Source of the DNA: Bacteroidota bacterium | Lineage (GTDB): Bacteria; Bacteroidota; Bacteroidia; NS11-12g; UBA955 | Assembly (NCBI GenBank): GCA_023957335.1 | Contig: JAMLHC010000001.1 | Span: 578,017 to 642,016 of the forward strand | Direction: 5' to 3' | DNA length: 64,000 nucleotides | In this document: in pieces, positions 1 through 7,505 of the stretch | Layout: every line of letters begins with the position of its first letter | Position numbering within the stretch: position 1 is the stretch's first letter | Program-made: the position numbers and the translations under genes | Notes under the pieces: generated by a model | Database searches by the model: none | Seen by the model: the letters and a program-made list of their open reading frames with translations, nothing else | What the model was told of the DNA's origin: nothing

Positions 1-1034
1 CCACGGGCAGTCTCTTCATCTGGCGGTTCTGTGTTTCTTAATTGTCTGTAAATATGTTCAACCGCTTCTTTACCTGAATTAGATGTATCTTTTTGAAGGG
101 TATTGTAGATGATTGCATAATCATTCTTTAAATCGGTGTTTTTGTTTAGAATAATTGCTTTTGCTCCGGATTCAAGAATTTCGTTAATATGTGTATTTTC
201 TAAAATTGTATCCCTTTCCAAAACAACCTCATTTCGTTCAATTGAAACAACCTCACCGGTATCTTCATCAACAAAATCTTCAATCCAGGTTCTTAAAACA
301 CGTGCGGCTAATTTTCTGCCAATATATTTTTTCAACCCTGTTTTTGTAACCTTCACTTCCTCAGCTAAGCCAAAGATATTCAGAATATCTTTATCAGACT
401 CATAACCGATAGCCCTCAACAATGTAGTAACAGGGAATTTTTTCTTTCTATCAATATACGCAAACATGACGTTATTTACGTCTGTTGCAAATTCAATCCA
501 AGAACCTTTAAAAGGAATGATTCTGGCTGAATATAATTTTGTACCATTAGTATGATACGATTGTCCAAAGAACACACCCGGTGAACGATGCAGTTGAGAC
601 ACAATAACTCTTTCAGCACCATTAATAATAAAAGTTCCTTGTGGTGTCATATAAGGGATAGTACCCAAATACACATCCTGCACAATGGTTTCAAAATCTT
701 CATGATCTTCGTCATTACAGAAGAGTTTCAATTTAGCTTTCAAAGGCACTGCATAAGTTAGCCCTCTATCAATGCACTCGAATATTGAATATCTTGGCGG
801 ATCCACGAAGTAATCCAAAAACTCAAGAGTGAAAATATTTCTTGTATCACTAATTGGAAAGTTCTCAACAAATACTTTGTACAAGCCTTCGTTGGTTTTT
901 TTATCAGATTGAGTATCAAGCTGAAAAAACTCTTTAAAAGATTTTAATTGGATTTCAAGAAAATCAGGGTAGTCAATAACCCTTTCTGTCTTAGAGAAAT
1001 TTATTCTCTTATTGGTTTCTAGTATAGTTGCCAA
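1..1034 (-). CDS. rpoB: RNA polymerase beta subunit, N-terminal part (cut by window edge)
   Basis: Core subunit of RNA polymerase; the window holds about the first 344 codons and the rest lies beyond position 1. The translation shows the beta N-terminus ([20 protein letters not shown] near residue 16, then [20 protein letters not shown] around 125-145). The only possible conventional start is TTG at 1032-1034, giving [11 protein letters not shown]: in the same frame a TAA stop lies just two codons upstream and no ATG or GTG intervenes. It follows rplL after a 97-base gap containing a hairpin, the classical rplJL-rpoBC arrangement. The identity is secure; the TTG start is forced by the reading frame. 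Confidence 0.97.
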   Translation of the reverse strand, partial: MATILETNKRINFSKTERVIDYPDFLEIQLKSFKEFFQLDTQSDKKTNEGLYKVFVENFPISDTRNIFTLEFLDYFVDPPRYSIFECIDRGLTYAVPLKAKLKLFCNDEDHEDFETIVQDVYLGTIPYMTPQGTFIINGAERVIVSQLHRSPGVFFGQSYHTNGTKLYSARIIPFKGSWIEFATDVNNVMFAYIDRKKKFPVTTLLRAIGYESDKDILNIFGLAEEVKVTKTGLKKYIGRKLAARVLRTWIEDFVDEDTGEVVSIERNEVVLERDTILENTHINEILESGAKAIILNKNTDLKNDYAIIYNTLQKDTSNSGKEAVEHIYRQLRNTEPPDEETAR

Positions 1035-1072
1035 GTTGTATTAATTTTAATTATTAATTAGTAAAATGCACA

Positions 1073-1100
1073 AAGCAGCCCCCTTTTAAGAGGGCTACTT
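1073..1100 (-). terminator. Hairpin in the rplL-rpoB gap, possible attenuator
   Basis: On the minus strand AAGTAGCCCTC pairs with GGGGGCTGCTT (11 bp, two G-U) around a TTAAAA loop. No U tract follows directly, so it looks like a partial terminator or an RNA processing site. In E. coli an attenuator and an RNase III site occupy the same gap and lower rpoBC output relative to the ribosomal proteins; a similar role here is inferred. Confidence 0.5.
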
Positions 1101-1131
1101 AGATAAGTCTTTAATGGTAAAGTAGTAACTA

Positions 1132-1512
1132 CTACTTAATTTCAACCTCTGCACCGGCTTCTTCTAATTTTGCCTTAAGTGCATCAGCTTCTTCTTTAGA
1201 AACCTTTTCCTTAACAGGTTTTGGAGCTGCATCTACTAAATCTTTAGCTTCTTTCAAGCCAAGTCCGGTTAAGTCTTTAACAACTTTAACTACACCTAAT
1301 TTAGCAGCGCCTGCTGATTTAAGGATAACATCGAATTCGGTTTTAGCTGCTGCTGCGTCTGCTGCTCCACCTGCTACTGCGGGTGCTGCTACTGCTACTG
1401 CTGCTGCTGCCGGCTCAATGCCATAGTCGCTTTTCAAAATATCGGACAATTCCTTTACTTCTTTTACTGTAAGGTTGACCAATTGTTCTGCAATTTGTTT
1501 TAAATCTGCCAT
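1132..1512 (-). CDS. rplL: 50S ribosomal protein L7/L12
   Basis: Stalk protein that recruits translation GTPases to the ribosome. At 126 aa it has the normal family length. The N-terminal dimerisation helix region ([20 protein letters not shown]) is followed by an Ala/Val/Gly-rich hinge (about residues 35-58) and the C-terminal factor-binding domain ([20 protein letters not shown], then [20 protein letters not shown]). It lies 26 bases after rplJ, as in nearly all bacteria. Confidence 0.98.
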   Translation of the reverse strand: MADLKQIAEQLVNLTVKEVKELSDILKSDYGIEPAAAAVAVAAPAVAGGAADAAAAKTEFDVILKSAGAAKLGVVKVVKDLTGLGLKEAKDLVDAAPKPVKEKVSKEEADALKAKLEEAGAEVEIK

Positions 1513-1538
1513 GATTTTGATTTTTTGATTTTAATTAA

Positions 1539-2060
1539 TTAATTTTCTTTGTTTGATAGTGTTTGTAAGATTCCGGTAATGTTCTGACTGCTGGAGTTGA
1601 TTGCAGATAGAACATTCATAACGGGAGATTGTAGGAGTGAAATGATGTCAGCCAACATATCTTCTTTAGACTTCAATGATGCTAACGCACTTAATTGGTT
1701 GTCACCAATATAGATTGCGGAATCAATAAATGCACCTTTGAGTTTTGGAGTTTCTTTTGCGCCTCTGAAGCCTTTGATAGCAACAGCCGGTGCTTTAAGG
1801 TTTACACTCACCATAATGGCTGATGAACCTTTTAAAGTGTCTGGAAGCTCTCCAAAATCCTTGGATGAATTTTTCATTGCGAGTTTAATCAGAGTATTTT
1901 TGGCCACTCTCATTGTTACTCCATTTTTAAACAATTCCCTTCTTAAACTGTTTGTGTCTGCAGCAGTCATGCCGGTTGCGTCTGTGATGTAAACAAACGA
2001 GTTGTTTTCAAAGATTTCCTGCAATTCTGCAACAATCACATTTTTTTCTGTCTTTTTCAT
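1539..2060 (-). CDS. rplJ: 50S ribosomal protein L10
   Basis: Anchors L7/L12 dimers to 23S rRNA. The 173-aa protein starts MKKTEKNVIVAELQEIFENN and carries the L10 core (TDATGMTAADTNSLRRELF; RVAKNTLIKLAM; then LKGSSAIMVS). The C-terminal helix that binds L7/L12 is present (MNVLSAINSSSQNITGILQT). Only three bases separate it from rplA, leaving no room for the long L10 leader seen in E. coli, so L10 autoregulation, if present, must work at another site. Confidence 0.97.
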   Translation of the reverse strand: MKKTEKNVIVAELQEIFENNSFVYITDATGMTAADTNSLRRELFKNGVTMRVAKNTLIKLAMKNSSKDFGELPDTLKGSSAIMVSVNLKAPAVAIKGFRGAKETPKLKGAFIDSAIYIGDNQLSALASLKSKEDMLADIISLLQSPVMNVLSAINSSSQNITGILQTLSNKEN

Positions 2061-2063
2061 CTC

Positions 2064-2759
2064 TTATATTCCTGGAATTGATTTAACATCCACATTTACC
2101 CCCGGGCTCATAGTACTGGAAAGGTAAATGCTTTTAAAATAGATCCCCTTTGCAGAAGATGGCTTAAGCTTTTGTAAAGTTTGGATTAACTCGGCTGTAT
2201 TCTCTGACAATTTGTTAGCATCAAAAGACACTTTACCAACGGAAGCATGAATAATACCGGATTTATCAACTTTGAAGTCAATTTTACCTGCTTTTACCTC
2301 TCCTACTGCCTTGCCAATGTCAGTTGTAACAGTTCCTGACTTTGGATTTGGCATTAAGTTTCTGGGACCTAATATCTTACCAAGTCTTCCCAACTTGGCC
2401 ATTACAGCGGGCATAGTGATAATAATATCAATATCTAGCCAGCCGTTTTGAATCTTTTCTATATAATCATCTAAACCCACATGGTCAGCACCTGCATCTT
2501 TTGCTTCTTGTTCTTTATCAGGTGTACAAAGAACCAAAACTCGTACGGTTTTGCCAGTTCCATGCGGAAGTGTTGCAACACCTCTCACCATTTGGTTACT
2601 CTGGCGAGGATCAACACCAAGTCTTACATCAACATCAACTGAGGCATCAAACTTTGTGGTCGTTATATTTTTAACAACCTGTGTAGCTTCTGCTAAGGAA
2701 TAAGACTTTCCTTGCTCATATTTTGCTAATGCTGCTTTTCTATTTTTAGTTAGTTTCAT
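2064..2759 (-). CDS. rplA: 50S ribosomal protein L1
   Basis: L1 stalk protein of the large subunit, 231 aa as expected. Diagnostic stretches are [54 protein letters not shown] and [11 protein letters not shown]. It lies 18 bases downstream of rplK and is probably cotranscribed and translationally coupled. In many bacteria L1 represses the rplK-rplA messenger; no L1-binding site could be judged by eye. Confidence 0.98.
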   Translation of the reverse strand: MKLTKNRKAALAKYEQGKSYSLAEATQVVKNITTTKFDASVDVDVRLGVDPRQSNQMVRGVATLPHGTGKTVRVLVLCTPDKEQEAKDAGADHVGLDDYIEKIQNGWLDIDIIITMPAVMAKLGRLGKILGPRNLMPNPKSGTVTTDIGKAVGEVKAGKIDFKVDKSGIIHASVGKVSFDANKLSENTAELIQTLQKLKPSSAKGIYFKSIYLSSTMSPGVNVDVKSIPGI

Positions 2760-2777
2760 CTCTTCGTTGTTTATAAA

Positions 2778-3218
2778 TTATGCCCAGGGAGCTTGTCCTT
2801 TAACTTCAATACCCATACTTCTTGCTGTTCCGGCAACCATACGCATAGCGGACTCTACTTCGAAACAATTCAAATCCGGCATTTTTGCTTCTGCAATCTG
2901 ACGTACTTGTTCCCATGAAACTTCAGCTACTTTTTTTCTGTTAGGCTCAGCAGAACCGCCTTTTACTTTTGTAACTTCAAGTAATTGAGCTACTACAGGT
3001 GGGGTTTTGATGATAAAATCAAAAGATTTATCTGAATACAATGTGAGTACCACAGGTAATACTTTACCCATTTTATCTTGAGTTCTAGCATTGAATTGCT
3101 TACAAAACTCCATAATATTTACTCCTTTAGAACCTAATGCCGGACCAATAGGTGGAGCAGGATTGGCTTGTCCTCCTTTTACTTGTAATTTTAAATATCC
3201 GGTTATTTCCTTTGCCAT
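2778..3218 (-). CDS. rplK: 50S ribosomal protein L11
   Basis: L11 forms the GTPase-associated centre with 23S rRNA. The 146-aa protein has the Pro-rich N-terminus ([20 protein letters not shown], then [17 protein letters not shown]) and the RNA-binding C-terminal domain ([31 protein letters not shown]). It starts 24 bases after nusG ends, in the standard nusG-rplK-rplA order. Confidence 0.98.
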   Translation of the reverse strand: MAKEITGYLKLQVKGGQANPAPPIGPALGSKGVNIMEFCKQFNARTQDKMGKVLPVVLTLYSDKSFDFIIKTPPVVAQLLEVTKVKGGSAEPNRKKVAEVSWEQVRQIAEAKMPDLNCFEVESAMRMVAGTARSMGIEVKGQAPWA

Positions 3219-3242
3219 ATCTGGTTTTTTACAAAATATTAA

Positions 3243-3797
3243 TTATTCTTTTTCAACTTGTCCATAGTTAAGCTCTAAGGGGGTTTTTCTTCCAAAAATC
3301 TTAACCATTACTTTTAATTTTTTCTTTTCTTCGTTTGCTTCTTCTATCACTCCACTAAATCCGCTAAACGGACCATCAATCACTTTAACATGTTCTCCCA
3401 CTATAAATGGTTCAACTCTTTCCTCACTGTTCTCGGATATTTCATCAACATTACCTAAGATTCTGTTTACTTCACCTTGTCTGAGAGGAACCGGTAAATC
3501 ATTTGCACCCAAAAAACCTACGACACCATTCACTGATTTAATAGTCGGAGCAACTTCTCCCATTAAGTTTGCGTGTATAAGAATATATCCAGGAAAAAAG
3601 CTTCTATCCTTGGCGATTTTCTTGCCATTTTTAATTTGATAAACCTTCTCCATAGGAATCAAAATTTGCTGAACATACTTGCTTAACTTAGCATGTTCCA
3701 ATTCAGATTCAATATACTTAGCAATCTTTTTTTCTTGACCGCTAATTGCTCTTACTACATACCAGCTAAATTCTTCTGTCATAATTTTTGAATTCAT
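3243..3797 (-). CDS. nusG: Transcription termination/antitermination protein NusG
   Basis: RNA polymerase-binding factor that couples transcription to translation and Rho. The NGN domain starts WYVVRAISGQEKKIAKYIE, continues IPMEKVYQIKNGKK and FFPGYILIHANL, and ends in a KOW motif (GEHVKVIDGPFSGFSGVIEE). At 184 aa it is a normal short NusG without insertion. Two ATG starts are possible: 3797 (MNSKIMTEEF) and 3782 (MTEEFSWYV); the second fits family N-termini slightly better. It follows secE by six bases from the upstream ATG. Confidence 0.97.
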   Translation of the reverse strand: MNSKIMTEEFSWYVVRAISGQEKKIAKYIESELEHAKLSKYVQQILIPMEKVYQIKNGKKIAKDRSFFPGYILIHANLMGEVAPTIKSVNGVVGFLGANDLPVPLRQGEVNRILGNVDEISENSEERVEPFIVGEHVKVIDGPFSGFSGVIEEANEEKKKLKVMVKIFGRKTPLELNYGQVEKE

Positions 3798-3803
3798 TAA
3801 TGT

Positions 3804-4001
3804 TTAGCCAAAAATTCCATATATAAACTGAAGAATAAAACCAAGAACAATATCTGCCAGATATACGAGCGCAGCTATAATAATAGAAGCAACAAGTACA
3901 ATCATGGAAGCCTGTCTAAGTTCGTCCCATGTAGGCCAAGTTACTTTATTGAGCAACTCGTCAACAATCAGATTCCAATAATTCTTTATTCTCTCTAACA
4001 T
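3804..4001 (-). CDS. secE: Preprotein translocase subunit SecE
   Basis: Essential small subunit of the SecYEG channel in the inner membrane. The 65-aa protein has the short amphipathic helix with the conserved motif (VDELLNKVTWPTWDELRQAS) followed by one membrane segment (MIVLVASIIIAALVYLADIV). Its place between tRNA-Trp and nusG supports the call. Confidence 0.95.
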   Translation of the reverse strand: MLERIKNYWNLIVDELLNKVTWPTWDELRQASMIVLVASIIIAALVYLADIVLGFILQFIYGIFG

Positions 4002-4017
4002 GTCCTTTTATATCTTG

Positions 4018-4088
4018 CACGGGTGCCTGGATTCGAACCAAGATCAACGGTTTTGGAGACCGCGATTCTACCATTGAACTACACCCGT
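4018..4088 (-). tRNA. tRNA-Trp (anticodon CCA)
   Basis: Minus-strand cloverleaf: acceptor stem ACGGGTG/CACCCGT, D arm TAGTTCAATGGTAGAA, anticodon loop CTCCAAA read as CCA, T arm with GGTTCGAATCC. Discriminator base G. No 3' CCA is encoded. It lies between tuf and secE and is probably cut from the same transcript. Confidence 0.96.
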
Positions 4089-4115
4089 TTTGTGCCTTAA
4101 ATAATGATTTAAACC

Positions 4116-5303
4116 TTATTCGATAATGTCAGTTACCTGACCGGCACCGATAGTTCTACCACCTTCACGAATTGCAAATCTCAAACCTTTTTCCATTGCA
4201 ATCGGAGCGATAAGATCTACAGTGATGGTAACATTATCACCCGGCATAACCATTTCAGTTCCATCAGGAAGTTTTACTTCACCTGTAACGTCAGTAGTTC
4301 TGAAATAGAATTGAGGTCTGTATTTATTAAAGAAAGGAGTGTGACGACCACCTTCTTCTTTTGTCAATACATAAATCTCAGCTTTGAACTTGTGGTGAGG
4401 TGTAACAGAACCTGGTTTACAAATAACCATTCCTCTTTTAATATCAGTTTTTTCAATACCTCTAAGAAGAATACCTGCGTTGTCACCTGCTTCACCTCTG
4501 TCAAGAAGTTTTCTAAACATTTCAACTCCGGTACAAGTTGAAGAAAGTTTCTCAGTACCCATTCCAATGATATCCACTGCATCACCTACGTTGATAACAC
4601 CTCTTTCAATTCTTCCTGTTGCAACAGTTCCACGACCTGTGATTGAAAAAATGTCTTCAATCGGCATAAGGAAAGGTTGGTCAACAAGACGAGCAGGAAT
4701 AGGAATCCACTCATCTACTGCTTTCATTAGGTCAAGGATAGATTGAGACCATTTTGGGTCACCATTCAATCCACCCAAAGCAGAACCTCTGATAATAGGA
4801 GTGTTGTCACCATCAAAACTATAGAAATTTAACAAATCGCGAATTTCCATTTCTACTAAATCTAACAATTCTGGATCATCCACCATATCGCATTTGTTCA
4901 TAAATACAACCAATTTAGGAACACCTACCTGACGAGCAAGAAGGATGTGTTCACGAGTTTGAGGCATTGGTCCGTCAGTAGCAGCTACCACAAGGATAGC
5001 ACCGTCCATCTGAGCCGCACCTGTAACCATGTTCTTTACATAGTCAGCGTGACCCGGACAGTCAACGTGAGCGTAGTGACGTGTTTGGGTTTGATATTCA
5101 ACGTGTGAAGTGTTAATAGTAATACCTCTTTCTTTTTCTTCCGGTGCATTATCAATAGAGTCGTAAGAACGTGCTTCAGAGAATCCTGCATTAGCCAGAA
5201 CTGTAGTAATTGCCGCGGTCAAAGTAGTTTTACCGTGGTCAACGTGTCCAATAGTACCGATGTTTACGTGTGCTTTGGAGCGGTCAAATTTTTCTTTTGC
5301 CAT
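4116..5303 (-). CDS. tuf: Elongation factor Tu
   Basis: GTPase that delivers aminoacyl-tRNA to the ribosome. The 395-aa protein has the normal length, with G1 [15 protein letters not shown], switch [14 protein letters not shown]3 [12 protein letters not shown] and G4 NKCDMVDD. Domains 2 and 3 follow ([35 protein letters not shown]). It is preceded by four tRNA genes and followed by tRNA-Trp and secE, matching the tufB context of E. coli. It is the only tuf gene seen in the window. Confidence 0.99.
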   Translation of the reverse strand: MAKEKFDRSKAHVNIGTIGHVDHGKTTLTAAITTVLANAGFSEARSYDSIDNAPEEKERGITINTSHVEYQTQTRHYAHVDCPGHADYVKNMVTGAAQMDGAILVVAATDGPMPQTREHILLARQVGVPKLVVFMNKCDMVDDPELLDLVEMEIRDLLNFYSFDGDNTPIIRGSALGGLNGDPKWSQSILDLMKAVDEWIPIPARLVDQPFLMPIEDIFSITGRGTVATGRIERGVINVGDAVDIIGMGTEKLSSTCTGVEMFRKLLDRGEAGDNAGILLRGIEKTDIKRGMVICKPGSVTPHHKFKAEIYVLTKEEGGRHTPFFNKYRPQFYFRTTDVTGEVKLPDGTEMVMPGDNVTITVDLIAPIAMEKGLRFAIREGGRTIGAGQVTDIIE

Positions 5304-5421
5304 GATGTTATTTTTAGTTTATTATAATTTAAAAATCAATTTTGCTTTTTTAAAACTAAACAATTACGGTCTTCTTTTTCACATCTAATTCCACCTTGCT
5401 TTGCTATCACCTTAAGGTATG

Positions 5422-5493
<72 letters not shown>

Positions 5494-5512
5494 TTACGTG
5501 GTGGTTTAAGCG

Positions 5513-5585
5513 AGCGGGAGACGAGGCTCGAACCCGCGACCTACAGCTTGGAAGGCTGTCGCTCTACCAACTGAGCTACTCCCGC
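5513..5585 (-). tRNA. tRNA-Gly (anticodon TCC)
   Basis: Acceptor stem GCGGGAG/CTCCCGC, D arm TAGCTCAGTTGGTAGAGC, anticodon stem ACAGC/GCTGT with loop CTTCCAA, T arm CGGGTTCGAGCCTCG. No encoded CCA. Confidence 0.96.
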
Positions 5586-5629
5586 TTTTTTCCGCATCTT
5601 GTTTAGAAAGAACGTTACTGTTTAATATT

Positions 5630-5715
5630 TGGTGGGAAGAGCAGGATTCGAACCTGCGAAGACATAAGTCAACAGATTTACAGTCTGTCCTCGTTGGCCA
5701 CTTGAGTATCTTCCC
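5630..5715 (-). tRNA. tRNA-Tyr (anticodon GTA), 3' CCA encoded
   Basis: Acceptor stem GGGAAGA/TCTTCCC, anticodon loop CTGTAAA read as GTA, and a long variable arm of the type found in class II tRNAs; T arm GCAGGTTCGAATCCTGC. The discriminator A is followed by CCA in the DNA (5630-5632 as TGG on the plus strand). It is the only one of the five tRNAs here that encodes its CCA. Confidence 0.96.
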
Positions 5716-5736
5716 GCTTTTCTACTTACTATATTG

Positions 5737-5809
5737 AGCCACTTGTCGGGATCGAACCAACGACCTACTGATTACAAATCAGTTGCTCTACCAGCTGAGC
5801 TAAAGTGGC
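5737..5809 (-). tRNA. tRNA-Thr (anticodon TGT)
   Basis: Acceptor stem GCCACTT/AAGTGGC, D arm TAGCTCAGCTGGTAGAGC, anticodon stem CTGAT/ATCAG with loop TTGTA, T arm GTTGGTTCGATCCCGAC. No encoded CCA. First gene of the tRNA-tuf transcript. Confidence 0.95.
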
Positions 5810-5823
5810 TTAATATTTATATC

Positions 5824-5873
5824 AAAAAACAGTCCTTTCTTTAAAGGGTTTTATGCCTTTTCAGAAAGGACTG
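5824..5873 (-). terminator. Strong hairpin with U tract between hpf and the tRNA-tuf operon
   Basis: On the minus strand CAGTCCTTTCT pairs perfectly with AGAAAGGACTG, with an inner CCTTT/AAAGG stem, and TTTTTT follows at 5829-5824. By form it is an intrinsic terminator ending the hpf transcript. It also lies immediately after a predicted promoter -7 element, so it could act as a leader attenuator for the tRNA-tuf operon. Confidence 0.75.
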
Positions 5874-5904
5874 CAAAAGTAGATTCTTTTTTTAATTGTG
5901 CAAA
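5874..5904 (-). promoter_or_regulatory. Predicted Bacteroidota promoter for the tRNA-tuf operon
   Basis: Minus-strand TTTG (5904-5901), 19-base spacer, TACTTTTG (5881-5874), matching the Bacteroidota sigma consensus TTTG-N19/20-TAnnTTTG. Transcription would begin near 5869, inside the first arm of the adjacent hairpin. It is the only good match between hpf and the first tRNA. Confidence 0.6.
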
Positions 5905-5923
5905 AAAAACTGTGAATTATTTT

Positions 5924-6217
5924 TTAGGCTTGTTTTGCCTTGTATTTCTGCACTTGTGTGCGAAGCTTTTCTTCCACTTTATCAACAGCAGATTCAAAAC
6001 TTTGACTCACTTCGGATACAAAGAGGGTTTGGTTCGACACATTCGCTTTGACCTCTATTGACTTATTTTCTTTACTGTCCGTATTGATGACCTTGAGATA
6101 CACAATCATATTGACGATTCCGTCATAATAGGTACCCATTTTGCTAAGTTTTTTTGAAATGTAAGCAAGTAATTTTTGATCTGCTTTGAAGTTTACATAC
6201 TGAAAATCGATTGTCAT
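5924..6217 (-). CDS. hpf: Ribosome hibernation promoting factor, short HPF/RaiA type
   Basis: Binds the 30S decoding region of idle ribosomes and blocks mRNA and tRNA binding. The 97-aa protein fits the short HPF/YfiA form (beta-alpha-beta-beta-beta-alpha): MTIDFQYVNFKADQKLLAYI, then KVEEKLRTQVQKYKAKQA near the C-terminus; the extra domain of long HPF is absent. It lies between xerC and the tRNA-tuf operon and probably has its own promoter. Confidence 0.9.
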   Translation of the reverse strand: MTIDFQYVNFKADQKLLAYISKKLSKMGTYYDGIVNMIVYLKVINTDSKENKSIEVKANVSNQTLFVSEVSQSFESAVDKVEEKLRTQVQKYKAKQA

Positions 6218-6279
6218 AACGTTAATTTTTAGGTGATTGATTGAATAATAAAGCGGTTATCTTCTGCTTTTGTCTGCTA

Positions 6280-6311
6280 CGAAAATAATACCATTTTTTT
6301 TGATTTCCAAA
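6280..6311 (-). promoter_or_regulatory. Possible promoter of hpf
   Basis: Minus-strand TTTG (6311-6308), a 20-base spacer and TATTTTCG (6287-6280), two mismatches from TAnnTTTG. The TTTG lies inside a near-perfect palindrome TTTGATTTCCAAATCAAA (6299-6316), which could be an operator. Confidence 0.35.
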
Positions 6312-6328
6312 TCAAATCATAGACATAT

Positions 6329-7240
6329 TTACTCATTCTTATAAAGAGGATGTGTCAATCGATGAATGTTTTTTAGCCGCTCCATACTGTTATGTGTATA
6401 TATTTGAGTTGCCGATAAATTGGCATGTCCTAATAATTCTTTGATAGCATTCAAATCTGCACCTTCATCAAGTAAATGCGTAGCAAAGGTGTGTCTCAAC
6501 ACATGTGGACTTCTGTGCTCTTGTGTGGATACCTCTTTTATCATATCGGTAATGACATTATAAAGCCACCTGTGATAGATTTTCTTCCCATTTTCAAAAA
6601 CAAAAAATAAATCCTGGATGGGTACATGCTCACGCATTGGTATATAATATTCTTGCAAAACAACTGCGAGTTCTTCGGTCATCGGAATGATTCGCTCTTT
6701 GTTGCCTTTCCCCAACACTTTGATTTGTTTTTGTGAGAAATCAAGATTCGCATATTTCAAATTGAGCAACTCCGCAGCTCGAACTCCGGTATGATATATA
6801 AAAAACAAAGTGGTACTTGCCAAAACTCGTCTATAATCACCCGATTTCAGTTCTTGTTCAAAACCTTGTTCCAACAAATTAAACAGTTTTTGTTTTTCCA
6901 CAACAACCGGTAACCTCTTTGGCTTTTTGAGTGATTTAAGATTGACTGCGGGGTTGCGTGCTGACAAGTCATTTTTGACCATAAATTTATAAAAACTTCG
7001 ACAAACTGTCAGTTTTCTATTAATACTACTCGGGACAAAATTTTTATGATTTAATGTTGCCAACCATGTTCTCAATATTGGATGACTAACTTGTTCTACA
7101 CGAGTTATGTCATATTCTGTATGTAAAAATTCGCTTAATTGATGAAGGTCGTTGCGATAGGAAATAAGTGTGTGAGCAGAATACCTTTTCTCCTGTTTCA
7201 GATACCTGAAAAATATATCCAACGCCTTACTAAACTCCAT
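6329..7240 (-). CDS. xerC: Tyrosine recombinase XerC
   Basis: Site-specific recombinase expected to resolve chromosome dimers at dif. The 303-aa protein has the N-terminal core-binding domain (about residues 5-90) and a catalytic domain with the Arg of TGVRAAELLNL, the Lys region GKGNKERIIP, HVLRHTFATHLL, LGHANLSATQIY and the nucleophilic Tyr in QIYTHNS. The C-terminal tail ERLKNIHRLTHP resembles XerC more than XerD. The ATG at 7240 was chosen because the upstream in-frame stretch does not look like recombinase sequence. No dif site was recognised. Confidence 0.88.
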   Translation of the reverse strand: MEFSKALDIFFRYLKQEKRYSAHTLISYRNDLHQLSEFLHTEYDITRVEQVSHPILRTWLATLNHKNFVPSSINRKLTVCRSFYKFMVKNDLSARNPAVNLKSLKKPKRLPVVVEKQKLFNLLEQGFEQELKSGDYRRVLASTTLFFIYHTGVRAAELLNLKYANLDFSQKQIKVLGKGNKERIIPMTEELAVVLQEYYIPMREHVPIQDLFFVFENGKKIYHRWLYNVITDMIKEVSTQEHRSPHVLRHTFATHLLDEGADLNAIKELLGHANLSATQIYTHNSMERLKNIHRLTHPLYKNE

Positions 7241-7354
7241 GAAACAAAAGAAGCGTTTATCTTCCTGACAGGTAACGAAAGTTGTAAACGCTGTATTGCC
7301 TTGTCTTGTAAATAGTGGACAATTGGGAGTTGGTAAATATCTCAAATAGTAATC

Positions 7355-7505
7355 CTACTTTTTTTCTATTGCGATTGCTCCATCATTTGAAATCCAATCA
7401 TATTCCTTTTCCATTGAAGCTCCGTCATAAAAAAGAATATTGTATTTTCCATTAATACCAAAACCGTTTTCGATTTTGATTTTACCAATATTCCTGCACG
7501 CAAAC
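7355..7505 (-). pseudogene. Possible gene remnant after uvrA
   Basis: One minus-strand frame is open right after uvrA and reads about 50 residues ending YNILFYDGASMEKEYDWISN plus a short tail before TAG. Codon use resembles the neighbours (GGA, GAA, AAA, AAT rich), yet there is no start codon except an internal ATG near the end. It may be the 3' remnant of a lost gene or chance. No family recognised. Confidence 0.25.
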
